Part shown: piece by piece, positions 35,927 to 45,883 of the stretch
Layout: each line of letters begins with the position of its first letter
Numbering within the stretch: the first letter of the stretch is position 1
NCBI RefSeq assembly: GCF_004025535.1
Contig: NZ_QJRG01000044.1
Coordinates: forward strand, 186,001-250,000
Reading direction: 5' to 3'
DNA from: Pseudomonas alkylphenolica
GTDB lineage: Bacteria > Pseudomonadota > Gammaproteobacteria > Pseudomonadales > Pseudomonadaceae
DNA: 64,000 nucleotides
Position numbers and translations under genes: made by a program
The notes under the pieces: generated by a model
The model's input: the letters and a program-made list of their open reading frames with translations, nothing else
What the model was told of the DNA's origin: nothing
Database searches by the model: none

Positions 35927-37027
35927 ATGGTCAAAACGTTGTCGGGGCTGGTGCTCAGCCTAGTGCTCAGCAGTGCCTGCGCCCTTGGCCAGGAGACCTG
36001 GCCAGTGCCGGAGTGGTCAGTAGCGCCAGCGGCCAACAGCGCTGACTGGCGCGATGTTCAGGCCTATGCCTTCGCCAGGCGCGATGAACATCAGCGTGAC
36101 GGAGTGCGGACCGATGCGCTGCTGGTTATCAAGGACGGGCGGATTGTCTATGAACACTACGCCGCACCTACCACCCGGCATACTCCCCACCTGACCTGGT
36201 CGATCAGCAAGAGTGTGCTGGCTACATTGCTGGGGGTGGCGTGCAGAGAAGGCCGCTTTGCGCTGGATGATCCGGTCGCGCGTTTTTACCCGCCCATGCA
36301 GGCCCATCCCGAAGTGCGTATCGAGGATTTGCTGCATTGGGCCAGCGGTCTAGAGTGGCAGGAGGATTACGAATACGCACCGCTGCATTCCTCGGTGGTC
36401 GCCATGCTCTACACCCGGGGACACGCGGATATGGCCGCTTATACCGCTGCGCGGCCTGCAGCGGTCGCACCGGGGCAGCGTTTTCTCTATTCCAGTGGCG
36501 ACAGCAATCTGCTGGCGGCGGCCTTGCGCAGCATGGTGGGAGCCGAGCGCTATGGGCAGTACCCCTGGGATGCGTTATTCACCCCACTTGGCATTACCTC
36601 GGCGGTGTGGGAGCGCGATGCCAGCGGCACGTTAGTTGGCTCCTCCTACCTGTACATGAGTGCCCGCGATCTGGCGCGAATCGGCTTGTTGATGCTGCGC
36701 GAGGGGCGCTGGCAATCGCAGCAGGTGCTGGCAAAAGATTGGGTTGCGTTCAACCGCACCCTCTTTGCCAAGGCGGTTGCGCAACCGGGGGAAGCTAATC
36801 CCGGCGGTCAGTGGTGGCTCAATCAGCCATTGCCTGGGGCAGGGCGGCCCTGGCCAAGCGCGCCGGCCGAAACCTTTGCTGCCTTGGGCCATTGGGGCCA
36901 GGCACTCTATGTACTGCCCAGTGAGAATGTGGTGATCGTGCGCTTTGCCGACGATCGCGATAGGCGCTTTGAGCATGACGAACTGCTCAGGCGCGTGCTG
37001 GCCGCACAGGCCGGGAGGCAGCCATGA
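35927..37027 (+). CDS. Secreted serine hydrolase, beta-lactamase/PBP-fold
   Basis: A 366-residue protein with a signal peptide (LSGLVLSLVLSSACALG). The catalytic SxxK is SISK at residues 92-95, the second motif YSSGDSN follows at about 185, and the GHWGQ near 320 replaces KTG. Class C-type family proteins of this sort act on peptides, esters or peptidoglycan rather than beta-lactams. It overlaps the next gene by 4 bases (ATGA). I use the ATG at 35927; the frame extends upstream through the end of the dehydrogenase gene. Confidence 0.85.
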   Translation: MVKTLSGLVLSLVLSSACALGQETWPVPEWSVAPAANSADWRDVQAYAFARRDEHQRDGVRTDALLVIKDGRIVYEHYAAPTTRHTPHLTWSISKSVLATLLGVACREGRFALDDPVARFYPPMQAHPEVRIEDLLHWASGLEWQEDYEYAPLHSSVVAMLYTRGHADMAAYTAARPAAVAPGQRFLYSSGDSNLLAAALRSMVGAERYGQYPWDALFTPLGITSAVWERDASGTLVGSSYLYMSARDLARIGLLMLREGRWQSQQVLAKDWVAFNRTLFAKAVAQPGEANPGGQWWLNQPLPGAGRPWPSAPAETFAALGHWGQALYVLPSENVVIVRFADDRDRRFEHDELLRRVLAAQAGRQP

Positions 37028-37320
37028 AGCGTGTGTTACTGCTGCTGTTGCTACTGGCGGGGGGCTGGGTGTGGTACGAGCGTCAGGCGCTGGCGGACTT
37101 TACCGCTATCCTCAGTGCTTACTCGGCCAAGGAATACTGTTCCTGCCGTTTCGTGATGGGCTTCGATGCCGCTTACTGCCAGGCCTATGTGCGTCAATAC
37201 CTGCCGCTGAGTGGACTTGAAGAACACACGCAAACCCGAGAGGTCACGGCTAGGGGATTGGGTGTCGAGCGCCACGCCCGCTGGCACAGCGAGCATGCGG
37301 GCTGCGGCTTGCTGCCGTGA
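37024..37320 (+). CDS. Small secreted Cys-containing hypothetical protein
   Basis: A 98-residue protein with an N-terminal hydrophobic helix (VLLLLLLLAGGWVWY) and a mature part with four Cys (YCSCRF, AYCQAY, AGCGLL), likely disulphide-bonded outside the cytoplasm. Its ATG overlaps the hydrolase stop (ATGA), so the two are coupled and may work together, perhaps as an accessory or inhibitor. No family recognised. Confidence 0.75.
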   Translation: MKRVLLLLLLLAGGWVWYERQALADFTAILSAYSAKEYCSCRFVMGFDAAYCQAYVRQYLPLSGLEEHTQTREVTARGLGVERHARWHSEHAGCGLLP

Positions 37321-37365
37321 AGGCAGCCGGGTAAGGTTGACGGCCTCTGTGTTTCAGGATTTCTC

Positions 37366-37947
37366 ATGTTCTCTGTGTCCCGTCTTTTACTGGCCCTGCT
37401 CGCCCTGCTGAGCTTCTCGGCCCACGCCAACTGGCACCTCGATGGCGAATCGTCGCGCCTGTCGTTTGTCACCAGCAAAAATGGCGATACCGCCGAAGTC
37501 CATCGTTTCCTCGTGCTGCACGGCAAGGTCGACCGCAAAGGCGCGGCCCAGCTGCAGATCGAGATGGACTCCAACAGCAGCGGCGTACCACTGCGTGATG
37601 AACGCATGCGCCAGTCGTTGTTCGAGTTTGCCCGCTTCCCGGAGGCTAAAGTCAGTGCCCAGATAGACCTGCGGCCGATCAACGACCTGGCCAACGGTGC
37701 CCAGGTCGAGCTGCGCTTGCCGCTGACCGTTGAACTGCATGGCAAGGAGCACAGCTACAACGCCCTGCTGCTGGCCACGCGCCTGGATGAGCGGCGCTTT
37801 CAAGTCGTGACCCTGGAGCCGTTGATGCTGCGCGCTGAAGACTTTGACCTGGCTCCGGGCCTGGAGACGTTGCGCAAACTGGCCGGGCTTAAATCCATCA
37901 GTCCGTCGGTGCCAGTGGCCGCGGTACTGATCTTCACAGCGCGCTGA
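37366..37947 (+). CDS. YceI family periplasmic protein
   Basis: A 193-residue exported protein: signal peptide (LLLALLALLSFSAHA, then NWHLD) and a lipocalin-like YceI domain (ESSRLSFVTSKNGDTAEVHRF ... MRQSLFEFARFPEAKVSA). YceI proteins bind isoprenoid-type lipids such as polyprenyl phosphate or ubiquinone. It begins 45 bp after the previous gene and ends one base before the cardiolipin synthase-like gene, suggesting one transcript. Confidence 0.88.
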   Translation: MFSVSRLLLALLALLSFSAHANWHLDGESSRLSFVTSKNGDTAEVHRFLVLHGKVDRKGAAQLQIEMDSNSSGVPLRDERMRQSLFEFARFPEAKVSAQIDLRPINDLANGAQVELRLPLTVELHGKEHSYNALLLATRLDERRFQVVTLEPLMLRAEDFDLAPGLETLRKLAGLKSISPSVPVAAVLIFTAR

Positions 37948-37948
37948 T

Positions 37949-39106
37949 ATGGCCGGACCGGTTTTCCCCTGGCGAGAGAACAACCGGTTCGAGTTATTGA
38001 TCGACGGTCCTGTTTTTTTCCCGCGCATGCTCGCCGCTATCGAAGGGGCGCAGCAGCAGGTGGATCTGGAACTGTACCTGGTGGAGGCTGGCGCCTGCGC
38101 CGAAGCCATGGTGCAGGCGCTGGTACTGGCTGCCGAACGCGGCCTGCAGGTGCGTTGCCTGTTCGATGACTATGGCGCCCTGGCGTTCACCTTGAGCCTG
38201 CGTCAACGTTTGCTGTCGGCGGGTGTCGAGCTGCGCTGGTATAACCGCCTGCGCTGGCGCCGGGGCTTTCGTAACCTGTACCGCGATCACCGCAAATTGC
38301 TCGTGGTTGATCAAAGCTGGGCGGTAGTAGGTGGCACGGGCGTGACGGACCAGTTCTGGATGCCAGGTGAAGCCGTCAGTGAGTGGCACGAGGTGATGGT
38401 GCAGATGCAGGGGCCTTTGGTGGCCGACTGGCAGATGCTCTTCGACCGCCAATGGCGCGCCAACCTGCGGCGTACCGCCTGGCGGCCGCCTACACACTTT
38501 GGTTTGACGCACCTGCCACATGTGCCGGACAGCGGCCGGGGCATGGGCCGGGTGGCCTATGCCGATGCCCGCCAGCACCGGGACATCCTGCAATCGCTGG
38601 TGCGTGCCTTGAACAGCGGCCAGCGCCGCATCTGGCTGGCCACACCCTATTTTTTGCCGACCTGGAAAGTTCGCCGCTCGCTACGGCGCGCCGCTGCGCA
38701 CGGTATCGACGTGCGTCTGCTGTTGACTGGCCCGCGAACCGATCACCCGTCAGTGCGCTATGCCGGGCATCGCTACTACCCGCGCTTGCTGCGCGCTGGG
38801 GTGAAAATATTTGAATACCAGCCGTGCTTCCTGCACCTGAAAATGGTGCTGGTGGACGACTGGGTGAGCATTGGTTCGTGCAACTTCGACCATTGGAACC
38901 TGCGCTTCAATCTCGAGGCCAATGTCGAAGCCTTCGACCCGCCACTGACCGCTGCCGTGGCCGCCAGCTTCGAGCGCGATTTTGCCCAGAGCCTGTGCAT
39001 CGACCTTGCCCACTGGCATGCGCGGCCACTGTGGAAGCGTGTGCAGCAACGCGTATGGGGCTGGCTCGACCGGCTGGTGGTCAACCTGCTTGACCGTCGC
39101 GGCTAG
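37949..39106 (+). CDS. clsB: Cardiolipin synthase-like (phospholipase D family)
   Basis: A 385-residue enzyme with two HKD motifs: DHRKLLVVD near residue 112 and HLKMVLVDD near 294, each followed by the Gly/Ser pocket ([14 protein letters not shown]). It has no N-terminal transmembrane segment, as in ClsB/YbhO, which makes cardiolipin from phosphatidylglycerol and phosphatidylethanolamine. It starts 1 bp after the YceI gene. A symbol of clsB is my best guess among the Cls types. Confidence 0.85.
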   Translation: MAGPVFPWRENNRFELLIDGPVFFPRMLAAIEGAQQQVDLELYLVEAGACAEAMVQALVLAAERGLQVRCLFDDYGALAFTLSLRQRLLSAGVELRWYNRLRWRRGFRNLYRDHRKLLVVDQSWAVVGGTGVTDQFWMPGEAVSEWHEVMVQMQGPLVADWQMLFDRQWRANLRRTAWRPPTHFGLTHLPHVPDSGRGMGRVAYADARQHRDILQSLVRALNSGQRRIWLATPYFLPTWKVRRSLRRAAAHGIDVRLLLTGPRTDHPSVRYAGHRYYPRLLRAGVKIFEYQPCFLHLKMVLVDDWVSIGSCNFDHWNLRFNLEANVEAFDPPLTAAVAASFERDFAQSLCIDLAHWHARPLWKRVQQRVWGWLDRLVVNLLDRRG

Positions 39107-39170
39107 CCCTGGCGACAGGACGGTCTATGGTGTCTTGTACCTTTCTGACGCACATGAGGGAGTTGCTGAG

Positions 39171-39752
39171 ATGGCTGCGAAGAAGATTCTGATGGTGGTG
39201 GGCGACTACGTTGAAGACTACGAGGTAATGGTGCCGTTCCAGGCCCTGCAGATGGTTGGCCATCAGGTACACGCCGTGTGCCCGGGCAAAGGCGCCGGGC
39301 AATCGGTGCGCACGGCGATCCATGACTTCGAGGGTGACCAGACCTATAGCGAAAAGCCCGGGCACAACTTTGCCCTGAACTTCGACTTTGCCCAGGTCAA
39401 GGCTGACGACTATGACGCGCTGGTGATACCAGGTGGGCGGTCGCCGGAGTACTTGCGTCTGAACGAGCAGGTGCTGGCATTGGTCAAGGCTATGGATCAG
39501 GCCGGTAAACCCATTGCCGCAGTGTGCCATGGTGCCCAGTTGCTGGCGGCCGCCGGCGTGCTGGAAGGCCGTGAATGCAGTGCGTATCCGGCGTGTGCGC
39601 CAGAAGTACGCCTGGCGGGCGGGCAGTTCGTCGATATCGCCGTGGACAAGGCCCATGTACAGGGCAACCTGGCCACCGCTCCGGCCTGGCCAGCGCACCC
39701 GGCGTGGTTGGCGGGGTTCCTGCAGTTGCTGGGCACGCGCATTACCCTGTGA
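39171..39752 (+). CDS. DJ-1/PfpI family protein
   Basis: A 193-residue class I glutamine-amidotransferase-like protein. It starts [19 protein letters not shown], with the conserved Glu, and the nucleophile elbow [18 protein letters not shown] contains Cys and His. Members are peptidases or deglycases or stress proteins acting in the cytoplasm; the exact role is unknown. It is followed by a terminator shared with fumarase. Confidence 0.88.
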   Translation: MAAKKILMVVGDYVEDYEVMVPFQALQMVGHQVHAVCPGKGAGQSVRTAIHDFEGDQTYSEKPGHNFALNFDFAQVKADDYDALVIPGGRSPEYLRLNEQVLALVKAMDQAGKPIAAVCHGAQLLAAAGVLEGRECSAYPACAPEVRLAGGQFVDIAVDKAHVQGNLATAPAWPAHPAWLAGFLQLLGTRITL

Positions 39753-39765
39753 CGCTGTAGCAGGC

Positions 39766-39806
39766 AAAAAAAAGCGGCAGGGGAATGATCCCTTGCCGCT
39801 TTTTTA
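39766..39806. terminator. Bidirectional terminator between pfpI-like gene and fumarase
   Basis: AAAAAAGCGGCAGGGGA and TCCCTTGCCGCTTTTTT form a 17-bp stem with one G-T wobble and a 4-base loop, with T-tracts on both strands. It can end both convergent genes. Confidence 0.92.
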
Positions 39807-39823
39807 TCAGCAAACCCTGAGGT

Positions 39824-41347
39824 TTACTTCACTTCGACCGCCAGGCTTTCAGCGATCTTGCTCTGCCACAGGGCGGGACCGGTGATGTGCACCGACTCAC
39901 CGTTGCTGTCGACGGCGACAGTGACCGGCATGTCCTTGACCTCGAACTCGTAGATCGCTTCCATGCCCAGTTCGGCAAAGGCCAGGACCTTGGACTTCTT
40001 GATCGCCTGGGCCACCAGGTAGGCAGCGCCACCCACAGCCATCAGGTACACGGCCTTGTTGTCCTTGATCGCTTCGATCGCGGTCGGGCCACGCTCGGAC
40101 TTGCCGATCATGCCCAACAGGCCGGTTTGCTCAAGGATCTGACGGGTGAACTTGTCCATCCGCGTTGCGGTGGTCGGGCCGGCCGGGCCAACCACTTCTT
40201 CGCGCACCGGATCAACCGGGCCGACGTAGTAGATGAAGCGGCCCTTGAGGTCGACCGGCAGCTCTTCGCCACGGTTGAGCATTTCGACCATGCGCTTGTG
40301 CGCAGCGTCGCGACCGGTGAGCATCTTGCCGTTGAGCAGGATGGTTTCGCCCGGCTTCCAGCTTTGCACGTCTTCCGGGGTCAGGGTGTCGAGGTCGACA
40401 CGGCGGGCCGATGGACCGGCTTCCCAGACGATTTCCGGGTAGGCGTCCAGCGACGGCGCTTCGAGGTCGGCAGGGCCGGAACCGTCGAGCACGAAGTGGG
40501 CGTGACGGGTAGCGGCGCAGTTGGGGATCATGCAGACCGGCAGGGACGCTGCGTGGGTCGGGTAGTCCATGATCTTGACGTCGAGCACGGTGGTCAGACC
40601 GCCCAGGCCCTGGGCACCGATGCCCAGCTGGTTGACCTTCTCGAACAGCTCCAGGCGGATCTCTTCGATACGGTTCTGCGGTCCGCGGGCCTTGAGCTCG
40701 TGAATGTCGATCGATTCCATCAACACTTCTTTGGCCATGACCGCGGCTTTTTCAGCGGTGCCGCCGATACCGATGCCGAGCATGCCAGGCGGGCACCAGC
40801 CAGCGCCCATGGTCGGAACGGTTTTCAGCACCCAGTCAACGATCGAGTCGGACGGGTTGAGCATGGCCATTTTCGACTTGTTCTCGGAACCGCCGCCTTT
40901 GGCCGCCACATCCACTTCCACGGTGTTACCCGGAACGATGGAGTAGTGGATGACCGCCGGGGTGTTGTCCTTGGTGTTTTTGCGAGCACCAGCCGGGTCG
41001 GCCAGGATCGAGGCACGCAGGACGTTTTCCGGCAGGTTGTAGGCGCGACGCACGCCTTCGTTGATCATGTCGTCCAGGCTCATGGTGGCGCCATCCCAGC
41101 GCACATCCATACCGACGCGCACGAACACGGTGACGATACCGGTGTCCTGGCAGATCGGGCGATGGCCGGTGGCGCACATGCGCGAGTTGATCAGGATCTG
41201 GGCGATGGAGTCCCGTGCAGCGGGCGACTCTTCACGCAGATAGGCCTCATGCATGGCCTGGATGAAGTCAACGGGGTGGTAGTACGAAATGAACTGCAGG
41301 GCGTCGGCAACGCTCTGAATCAGGTCGTCTTGCTTGATCACGGTCAT
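39824..41347 (-). CDS. fumA: Class I (4Fe-4S) fumarate hydratase
   Basis: A 507-residue class I fumarase that converts fumarate to malate in the TCA cycle. The iron-sulphur Cys residues are in CQDTG, CPPGML and CMIPNC, and the C-terminal beta domain starts near residue 330. The ATG at 41347 has AGAGGAG 8 bp upstream; the frame to 41377 has none. A TATACT (-10) lies at 41476-41471 on the minus strand. The oxygen-labile cluster makes this the iron-replete isozyme in pseudomonads. Confidence 0.95.
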   Translation of the reverse strand: MTVIKQDDLIQSVADALQFISYYHPVDFIQAMHEAYLREESPAARDSIAQILINSRMCATGHRPICQDTGIVTVFVRVGMDVRWDGATMSLDDMINEGVRRAYNLPENVLRASILADPAGARKNTKDNTPAVIHYSIVPGNTVEVDVAAKGGGSENKSKMAMLNPSDSIVDWVLKTVPTMGAGWCPPGMLGIGIGGTAEKAAVMAKEVLMESIDIHELKARGPQNRIEEIRLELFEKVNQLGIGAQGLGGLTTVLDVKIMDYPTHAASLPVCMIPNCAATRHAHFVLDGSGPADLEAPSLDAYPEIVWEAGPSARRVDLDTLTPEDVQSWKPGETILLNGKMLTGRDAAHKRMVEMLNRGEELPVDLKGRFIYYVGPVDPVREEVVGPAGPTTATRMDKFTRQILEQTGLLGMIGKSERGPTAIEAIKDNKAVYLMAVGGAAYLVAQAIKKSKVLAFAELGMEAIYEFEVKDMPVTVAVDSNGESVHITGPALWQSKIAESLAVEVK

Positions 41348-41617
41348 GCAGCGCGCTCCTCTTAAAGACGGGAACATTCAATAAGGTATTCCGACGCGGA
41401 CAGGCCGAGGTGTCGAAACGACCTTTCACGGCGCACCGGCGGCTGGGCCTGCGGCGCAAAAAGGCGCGGCAGTATAGCGTGCATCGCACTTTGGTACACG
41501 TATCAGTGGTCTGACGAAGGTCTGCCCTGGTCAGGCATTGCTTTTGCGTGGCAAGGTGCTCGATACAGGCTGCAAAGTGGCAATTATTCTTCACACGCCA
41601 TAAAGTGGCGGTTTGCC

Positions 41618-42775
41618 ATGCCCTTTCTTCTCTGCACGGGCCCGCAGCACGGTGATTCCCCTGTGACTGAAACAGCGCTGCAGCAGCTACTCCTCAAACG
41701 TTTTCTTCTGGCCGCCGGTACCTACCTGCTGGTGCTGGGCCTGGGGTGGACGGCGTTTATCAGCGGACACTTCCAGGCTCCGGCCGGTGTGCTGCTCACG
41801 GGCGCTGGCCTGGCGCTGCTCTGCCAACTGCTGCTGGGCTGGGTGTTTGTCAGTGGGCGCAACCTGCGCTTCGCCGACCCCAGCCTGAGCGAGTTTCAGG
41901 TGTTGCTTGCCCTGGCCTGGCAGACCTGGTTGCTCAGTCACCTGGACCAGGCTCGGGGCACCTTTCTGGTGGTGTATCCCCTTATCCTCATGTTCGGCCT
42001 GTTCCACCTCAGCGGGCCGGTGTTCCTGCGCTGCGCGGTGCTGATCTTCGCCAGCTTTGTCGGGCTGTGCGTCTGGGAGGCGTACAAGGGCGAGTGGCTG
42101 GATGGGCCGTTGGTCGCCCTGCAAGCGACAACCTTGCTGGTCGTGCTCTGCTGGTTGTGCCTGTATGCCCGCTACGTGCAGGGCTCGCGCCAGCGCATGC
42201 GCAAACAGCGCTATGCCTTGCAGACCCACCAGGACACCTTGCGGGCGATGATGAGCCAACTGGAAGAACTGGTGGCAACCGATGAACTGACCGGACTGTT
42301 CAATCGACGCCACTTTCTCAACCTCGCGGGGCAGGCGGTAGATGTGATGCACAGCGGTTCCCGCCATGGCCTGGCGCTGATCGACCTGGACCATTTCAAG
42401 CGCATCAATGATGTCTACGGTCATGCCGCGGGCGACCAGGTGCTGCAGACATTCGCCCGTGTGGCCAGCAGTTGCCTGCGCAACACCGACGTACTGGCGC
42501 GTTATGGCGGGGAGGAGTTCGTCTTGCTCATGCCCGACTGCACCGAGGCGCAACTCGCAGCGTGTTGCGAGCGCGTGCGCCATGCCTTCTCACTGAGCCA
42601 GCCGCCAGCGGTGGGCCTGCGTGTGGACGCGTTGAGCCTGTCGGTCGGCATGACCCTGCTCGGCGCTGGCGACGACCTGGATGACGCCTTGCACCGCGCC
42701 GATCAGGCGCTGTATTGCGCCAAGCGCAGCGGTCGCAACCGTTGCCTGGGCGCCTGGGAGACCATCGATGCCTGA
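41618..42775 (+). CDS. Membrane GGDEF diguanylate cyclase (SadC-like)
   Basis: A 385-residue protein: about six transmembrane helices (residues 28-195), a short coiled linker and a GGDEF domain from about 215. The active site is GGEEF near 297 and the inhibitory RxxD is absent or degenerate, so it should make c-di-GMP. The position relative to fumA and the ferredoxin reductase gene matches sadC of P. aeruginosa. It overlaps the next gene by 8 bases. A GTG start at 41663 is possible. Confidence 0.87.
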   Translation: MPFLLCTGPQHGDSPVTETALQQLLLKRFLLAAGTYLLVLGLGWTAFISGHFQAPAGVLLTGAGLALLCQLLLGWVFVSGRNLRFADPSLSEFQVLLALAWQTWLLSHLDQARGTFLVVYPLILMFGLFHLSGPVFLRCAVLIFASFVGLCVWEAYKGEWLDGPLVALQATTLLVVLCWLCLYARYVQGSRQRMRKQRYALQTHQDTLRAMMSQLEELVATDELTGLFNRRHFLNLAGQAVDVMHSGSRHGLALIDLDHFKRINDVYGHAAGDQVLQTFARVASSCLRNTDVLARYGGEEFVLLMPDCTEAQLAACCERVRHAFSLSQPPAVGLRVDALSLSVGMTLLGAGDDLDDALHRADQALYCAKRSGRNRCLGAWETIDA

Positions 42776-43706
42776 TATCCGGGTGGGCGAGCGCTGCTGG
42801 TCGGTAGCGGCCGGCAGCAATTTGCTGGATGCCTTGAACGAGGCTGGCCTGACCGTACCTTACAGTTGCCGGGCGGGGAGTTGCCATGCCTGCATGGTCC
42901 GGTGCCTGGACGGCCAGTTGCAGGACGCCCGGCCAGAGGCGCTGGAATCTGCCAGACGCCAGCAGGGCTGGCGCTTGTCCTGCCAGTGTCGGGTTGAAAG
43001 CGATGTGCAGGTAGCGCTGTTCGACCCGATGCAGGATGGCGCGGGGGCAAGCGTGGTTGGTGTTGACTGGCTGAGCCAGACGGTGCTTCGCCTGCGTCTG
43101 GAGCCTGAGCGGTTGCTGCGGTACCAGGCGGGTCAGCATCTGGTGCTGTGGAGTGTGAACGGTGTAGCCCGGCCTTATTCGCTGGCGAGCGTCCCCGGTG
43201 AGGATCGCTGCCTGGAGTTTCACCTCGATTGCCGCCAGCCAGGGGCCTTTTGCGAGGCTGCGCGCCAGTTGCGAGTCGGTGACATGCTGCGTTTGGGTGA
43301 GCTGCGCGGGGGCGCCCTGCACTACGATGCCGACTGGCAGGAACGTCCGCTCTGGTTGCTGGCGGCAGGCACCGGGCTGGCGCCCTTGTGGGGCATTTTG
43401 CGTGAGGCGTTGCGCCAGGAGCACCACGGTCCGATTCGTCTGCTGCACCTGGCCCATGACGACACCGAGCACTACCTGGCGAAGGCGCTGATGACACTGG
43501 CTGAGGGCCACCCGCAATTGCAGGTTGAGCTGTTGACGCCGCAGACGCTGCCACAAAGCCTTGCTGCATTGCGCTTGCAGGCCCGCCAGACGATTACCCT
43601 GGCCTGTGGATCACCCGCCAGTGTCGAGCAGTTTTCCCGGCGCATGTTCCTCGCTGGTTTACCGCGCAATCAGCTGTTTGCCGATACTTTCGTCGGCCAC
43701 GCATAA
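42768..43706 (+). CDS. Ferredoxin-NAD(P) reductase with N-terminal 2Fe-2S domain
   Basis: A 312-residue protein: 2Fe-2S ferredoxin domain (SCRAGSCHACMV plus a later CQCR), then FAD-binding (RPYSLASVPGE) and NAD-binding (LLAAGTGLAPLWGIL) domains. It passes electrons from NAD(P)H to an unknown partner, probably an oxygenase or related enzyme not next to it. Its ATG is inside the end of the diguanylate cyclase gene, so the two are coupled. Confidence 0.88.
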   Translation: MPDIRVGERCWSVAAGSNLLDALNEAGLTVPYSCRAGSCHACMVRCLDGQLQDARPEALESARRQQGWRLSCQCRVESDVQVALFDPMQDGAGASVVGVDWLSQTVLRLRLEPERLLRYQAGQHLVLWSVNGVARPYSLASVPGEDRCLEFHLDCRQPGAFCEAARQLRVGDMLRLGELRGGALHYDADWQERPLWLLAAGTGLAPLWGILREALRQEHHGPIRLLHLAHDDTEHYLAKALMTLAEGHPQLQVELLTPQTLPQSLAALRLQARQTITLACGSPASVEQFSRRMFLAGLPRNQLFADTFVGHA

Positions 43707-43735
43707 AAAAACCGCAGCACAGGCTGCGGTTTTTT
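43706..43735. terminator. Bidirectional terminator between ferredoxin reductase and pykA
   Basis: AAAAAACCGCAG and CTGCGGTTTTTT pair perfectly around a 6-base loop. The stem begins one base after the reductase stop and serves the convergent pykA too. Confidence 0.92.
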
Positions 43736-43750
43736 CATTACGGGGTGTAA

Positions 43751-45202
43751 TCAGACCAGCGAATCACCGACATGCAGGATCTTCATGCCGTTGGTGCCAC
43801 CCACGTTGTGGTAGCTGTCGCCCTTGGTCAGGATCACCCAGTCACCGGGTTCGACCAGGCCGCGCTTGAGCAACTCGTCGACCGCCGCCTGGCTGACTTT
43901 TTCCGCCGGCAAGGCAGCCGGGTCAAAGGCAATCGGGTAGACGCCGCGGAACATCGAGGCGCGAGCCTGGGTGGCGCGGTGCGGAGACAGGGCGAAGATC
44001 GGTACCGAGGAACGCAGGCGCGACATGATCAGCGGGGTGTAGCCACTTTCGGTGAGGGCGATGATCGCCTTGACGCCCGGGAAGTGGTTGGCGGTGTACA
44101 TGGCCGCCAGGGCGATGCTTTCGTCGCAGCGCTCGAAGGTGGTGTGCAGGCGATGGCTGGACTTCTGGCTGGTCGGGTGCTTTTCAGCGCCCTGGCAGAT
44201 GCGCGCCATGGCCTGGACCGCTTCGATCGGGTAGGCACCCGCAGCGCTCTCGGCCGACAGCATGACCGCGTCGGTGTTGTCGAGCACGGCGTTGGCCACG
44301 TCGGACACTTCAGCGCGGGTCGGCATCGGATTCTGGATCATCGACTCCATCATCTGCGTGGCGACGATCACGGCCTTGTTGTTGCGACGGGCGTGCTGGA
44401 TGATCTTTTTCTGGATCGCGATCAGCTCGGCATCACCGATTTCCACGCCCAGGTCACCACGCGCAACCATCACCGCGTCACTGGCAGCGATCAGGCCATC
44501 GAGGGTTTCGTCGTCGGCAACAGCTTCGGCGCGCTCGATCTTGGCCACCAGCCAGGCGCTGCCGCCGGCTTCGTCGCGCAGGCGACGGGCGTATTCCATG
44601 TCGCTGGCGTCACGCGGGAAGGATACGGCCAGGTAGTCCAGGTCCATCTCGGCAGCCAGCTTGATGTCGGCCTTGTCTTTTTCGGTCAGGGCCGGAGCGG
44701 TCAGGCCGCCACCTTTGCGGTTGATGCCTTTGTGGTCGGACAGCGGGCCGCCGATCAGTACCGAGCAGTGCAGGGCATCGCTGGTGGCGGTTTCCACGCG
44801 CATGACCACACGGCCGTCGTCGAGCAGCAGCTCGTCACCGACGCCGCAGTCCTTGACCAGGTCCGGATAGTCGATGCCGACGATATCCTGGTTGCCATCG
44901 GTCAGCGGGTGAGCGGTGGAGAACGTGAAGCGATCACCGACTTTCAGTTCGATGCGCTTGTTGGTGAATTTGGCGATACGAATCTTCGGGCCTTGCAGGT
45001 CGCCGAGCAGGGCTACGTGGCGACCCAGGCGTGCAGCGATGTCGCGGATCAGGCGAGCGCGGGCCTTGTGCTCATCGGGCGTGCCGTGGGAGAAGTTCAG
45101 GCGAGCGACATCCAGGCCGGCAAGAATCAGTTGTTCGATAACTTCCGGCGAGTTGCTGGCTGGGCCAAGGGTGGCGACGATTTTGGTACGGCGGATGGTC
45201 AT
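43751..45202 (-). CDS. pykA: Pyruvate kinase PykA
   Basis: A 483-residue pyruvate kinase: MTIRRTKIVATLGPAS start, the metal/substrate motif LVAKIERAEAV, VMVARGDLGVEIG and TRAEVSDVANAV. It converts phosphoenolpyruvate and ADP to pyruvate and ATP, the key exit of Entner-Doudoroff and lower glycolysis in Pseudomonas. The C-terminal domain is complete. It has its own promoter side; no operon partner. Confidence 0.96.
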   Translation of the reverse strand: MTIRRTKIVATLGPASNSPEVIEQLILAGLDVARLNFSHGTPDEHKARARLIRDIAARLGRHVALLGDLQGPKIRIAKFTNKRIELKVGDRFTFSTAHPLTDGNQDIVGIDYPDLVKDCGVGDELLLDDGRVVMRVETATSDALHCSVLIGGPLSDHKGINRKGGGLTAPALTEKDKADIKLAAEMDLDYLAVSFPRDASDMEYARRLRDEAGGSAWLVAKIERAEAVADDETLDGLIAASDAVMVARGDLGVEIGDAELIAIQKKIIQHARRNNKAVIVATQMMESMIQNPMPTRAEVSDVANAVLDNTDAVMLSAESAAGAYPIEAVQAMARICQGAEKHPTSQKSSHRLHTTFERCDESIALAAMYTANHFPGVKAIIALTESGYTPLIMSRLRSSVPIFALSPHRATQARASMFRGVYPIAFDPAALPAEKVSQAAVDELLKRGLVEPGDWVILTKGDSYHNVGGTNGMKILHVGDSLV

Positions 45203-45374
45203 GCACAGACTCCTATAGTGAAGCGCAGCGAAAGGCTACTCTGGAAATTCGCTGTAGTCATTGTTCCTTTGCACTACCTTGCCCGTCGGGCGGGTGGCGT
45301 TTGAACGGGGCGAGGTGCCGTCTACAGATTTCCCGGGCAATGCCGATAAACTGCTCAATACAGGAGATACCCCC

Positions 45375-45758
45375 ATGCGAGCCTTGATCGTTCTAGCCCT
45401 GGCGACCAGTGTCGTCGGCTGCACCCGCTGGTCGATGGACCACCATTTGAACAATGCCTACCGCGCCTACGATCGCGGTGACTGCGAGAAGGTCATGCTC
45501 GAGCTGTCGCAGGTCGACCGCACCAGCCGTGCCCGGCCGTTTGTGCATCCTGAAGTGTCGATGCTGCGGGGGCAGTGCCTGGAGCGTCAGAAGCTCTACG
45601 TCGATGCCGCGCAGACCTACCAGTACCTCATCGCACAATACCCGCAGAACGAGTACGCCTACCGTGCCCGTGCCCGCCTGCAGACCCTCGAACAGCTCGG
45701 ACACCTGCGCGGCGAAGCGGCCCTGGCCCGGCCCAGCAGCACCACGCCTTGGCGTTAA
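45375..45758 (+). CDS. Small TPR-like lipoprotein
   Basis: A 127-residue lipoprotein: signal with lipobox (LATSVVGCTRW), then about two helical-repeat (TPR) units (NAYRAYDRGDCEKVMLEL; YVDAAQTYQYLIAQYPQN). It probably sits in the outer membrane as an adaptor. The open frame upstream to 45261 is not used; the ATG at 45375 gives the lipobox at the right place. No specific function recognised. Confidence 0.8.
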   Translation: MRALIVLALATSVVGCTRWSMDHHLNNAYRAYDRGDCEKVMLELSQVDRTSRARPFVHPEVSMLRGQCLERQKLYVDAAQTYQYLIAQYPQNEYAYRARARLQTLEQLGHLRGEAALARPSSTTPWR

Positions 45759-45883
45759 TACTAAAGTGTTCGCGTGCGATTGTGACGCCGGGGTCAGGTT
45801 GGGCTAATCTTATTGCTGTAACACAGGCGACAATGCAGCACTAGCGCGGCCCTGCTAAAGGGTCTCCGACAGCGATCCCGATC

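Noticed and set aside
39887-41365. 492-codon open frame antisense to fumarase
   Set aside because: Shadow of fumA; no start signal or known domain.
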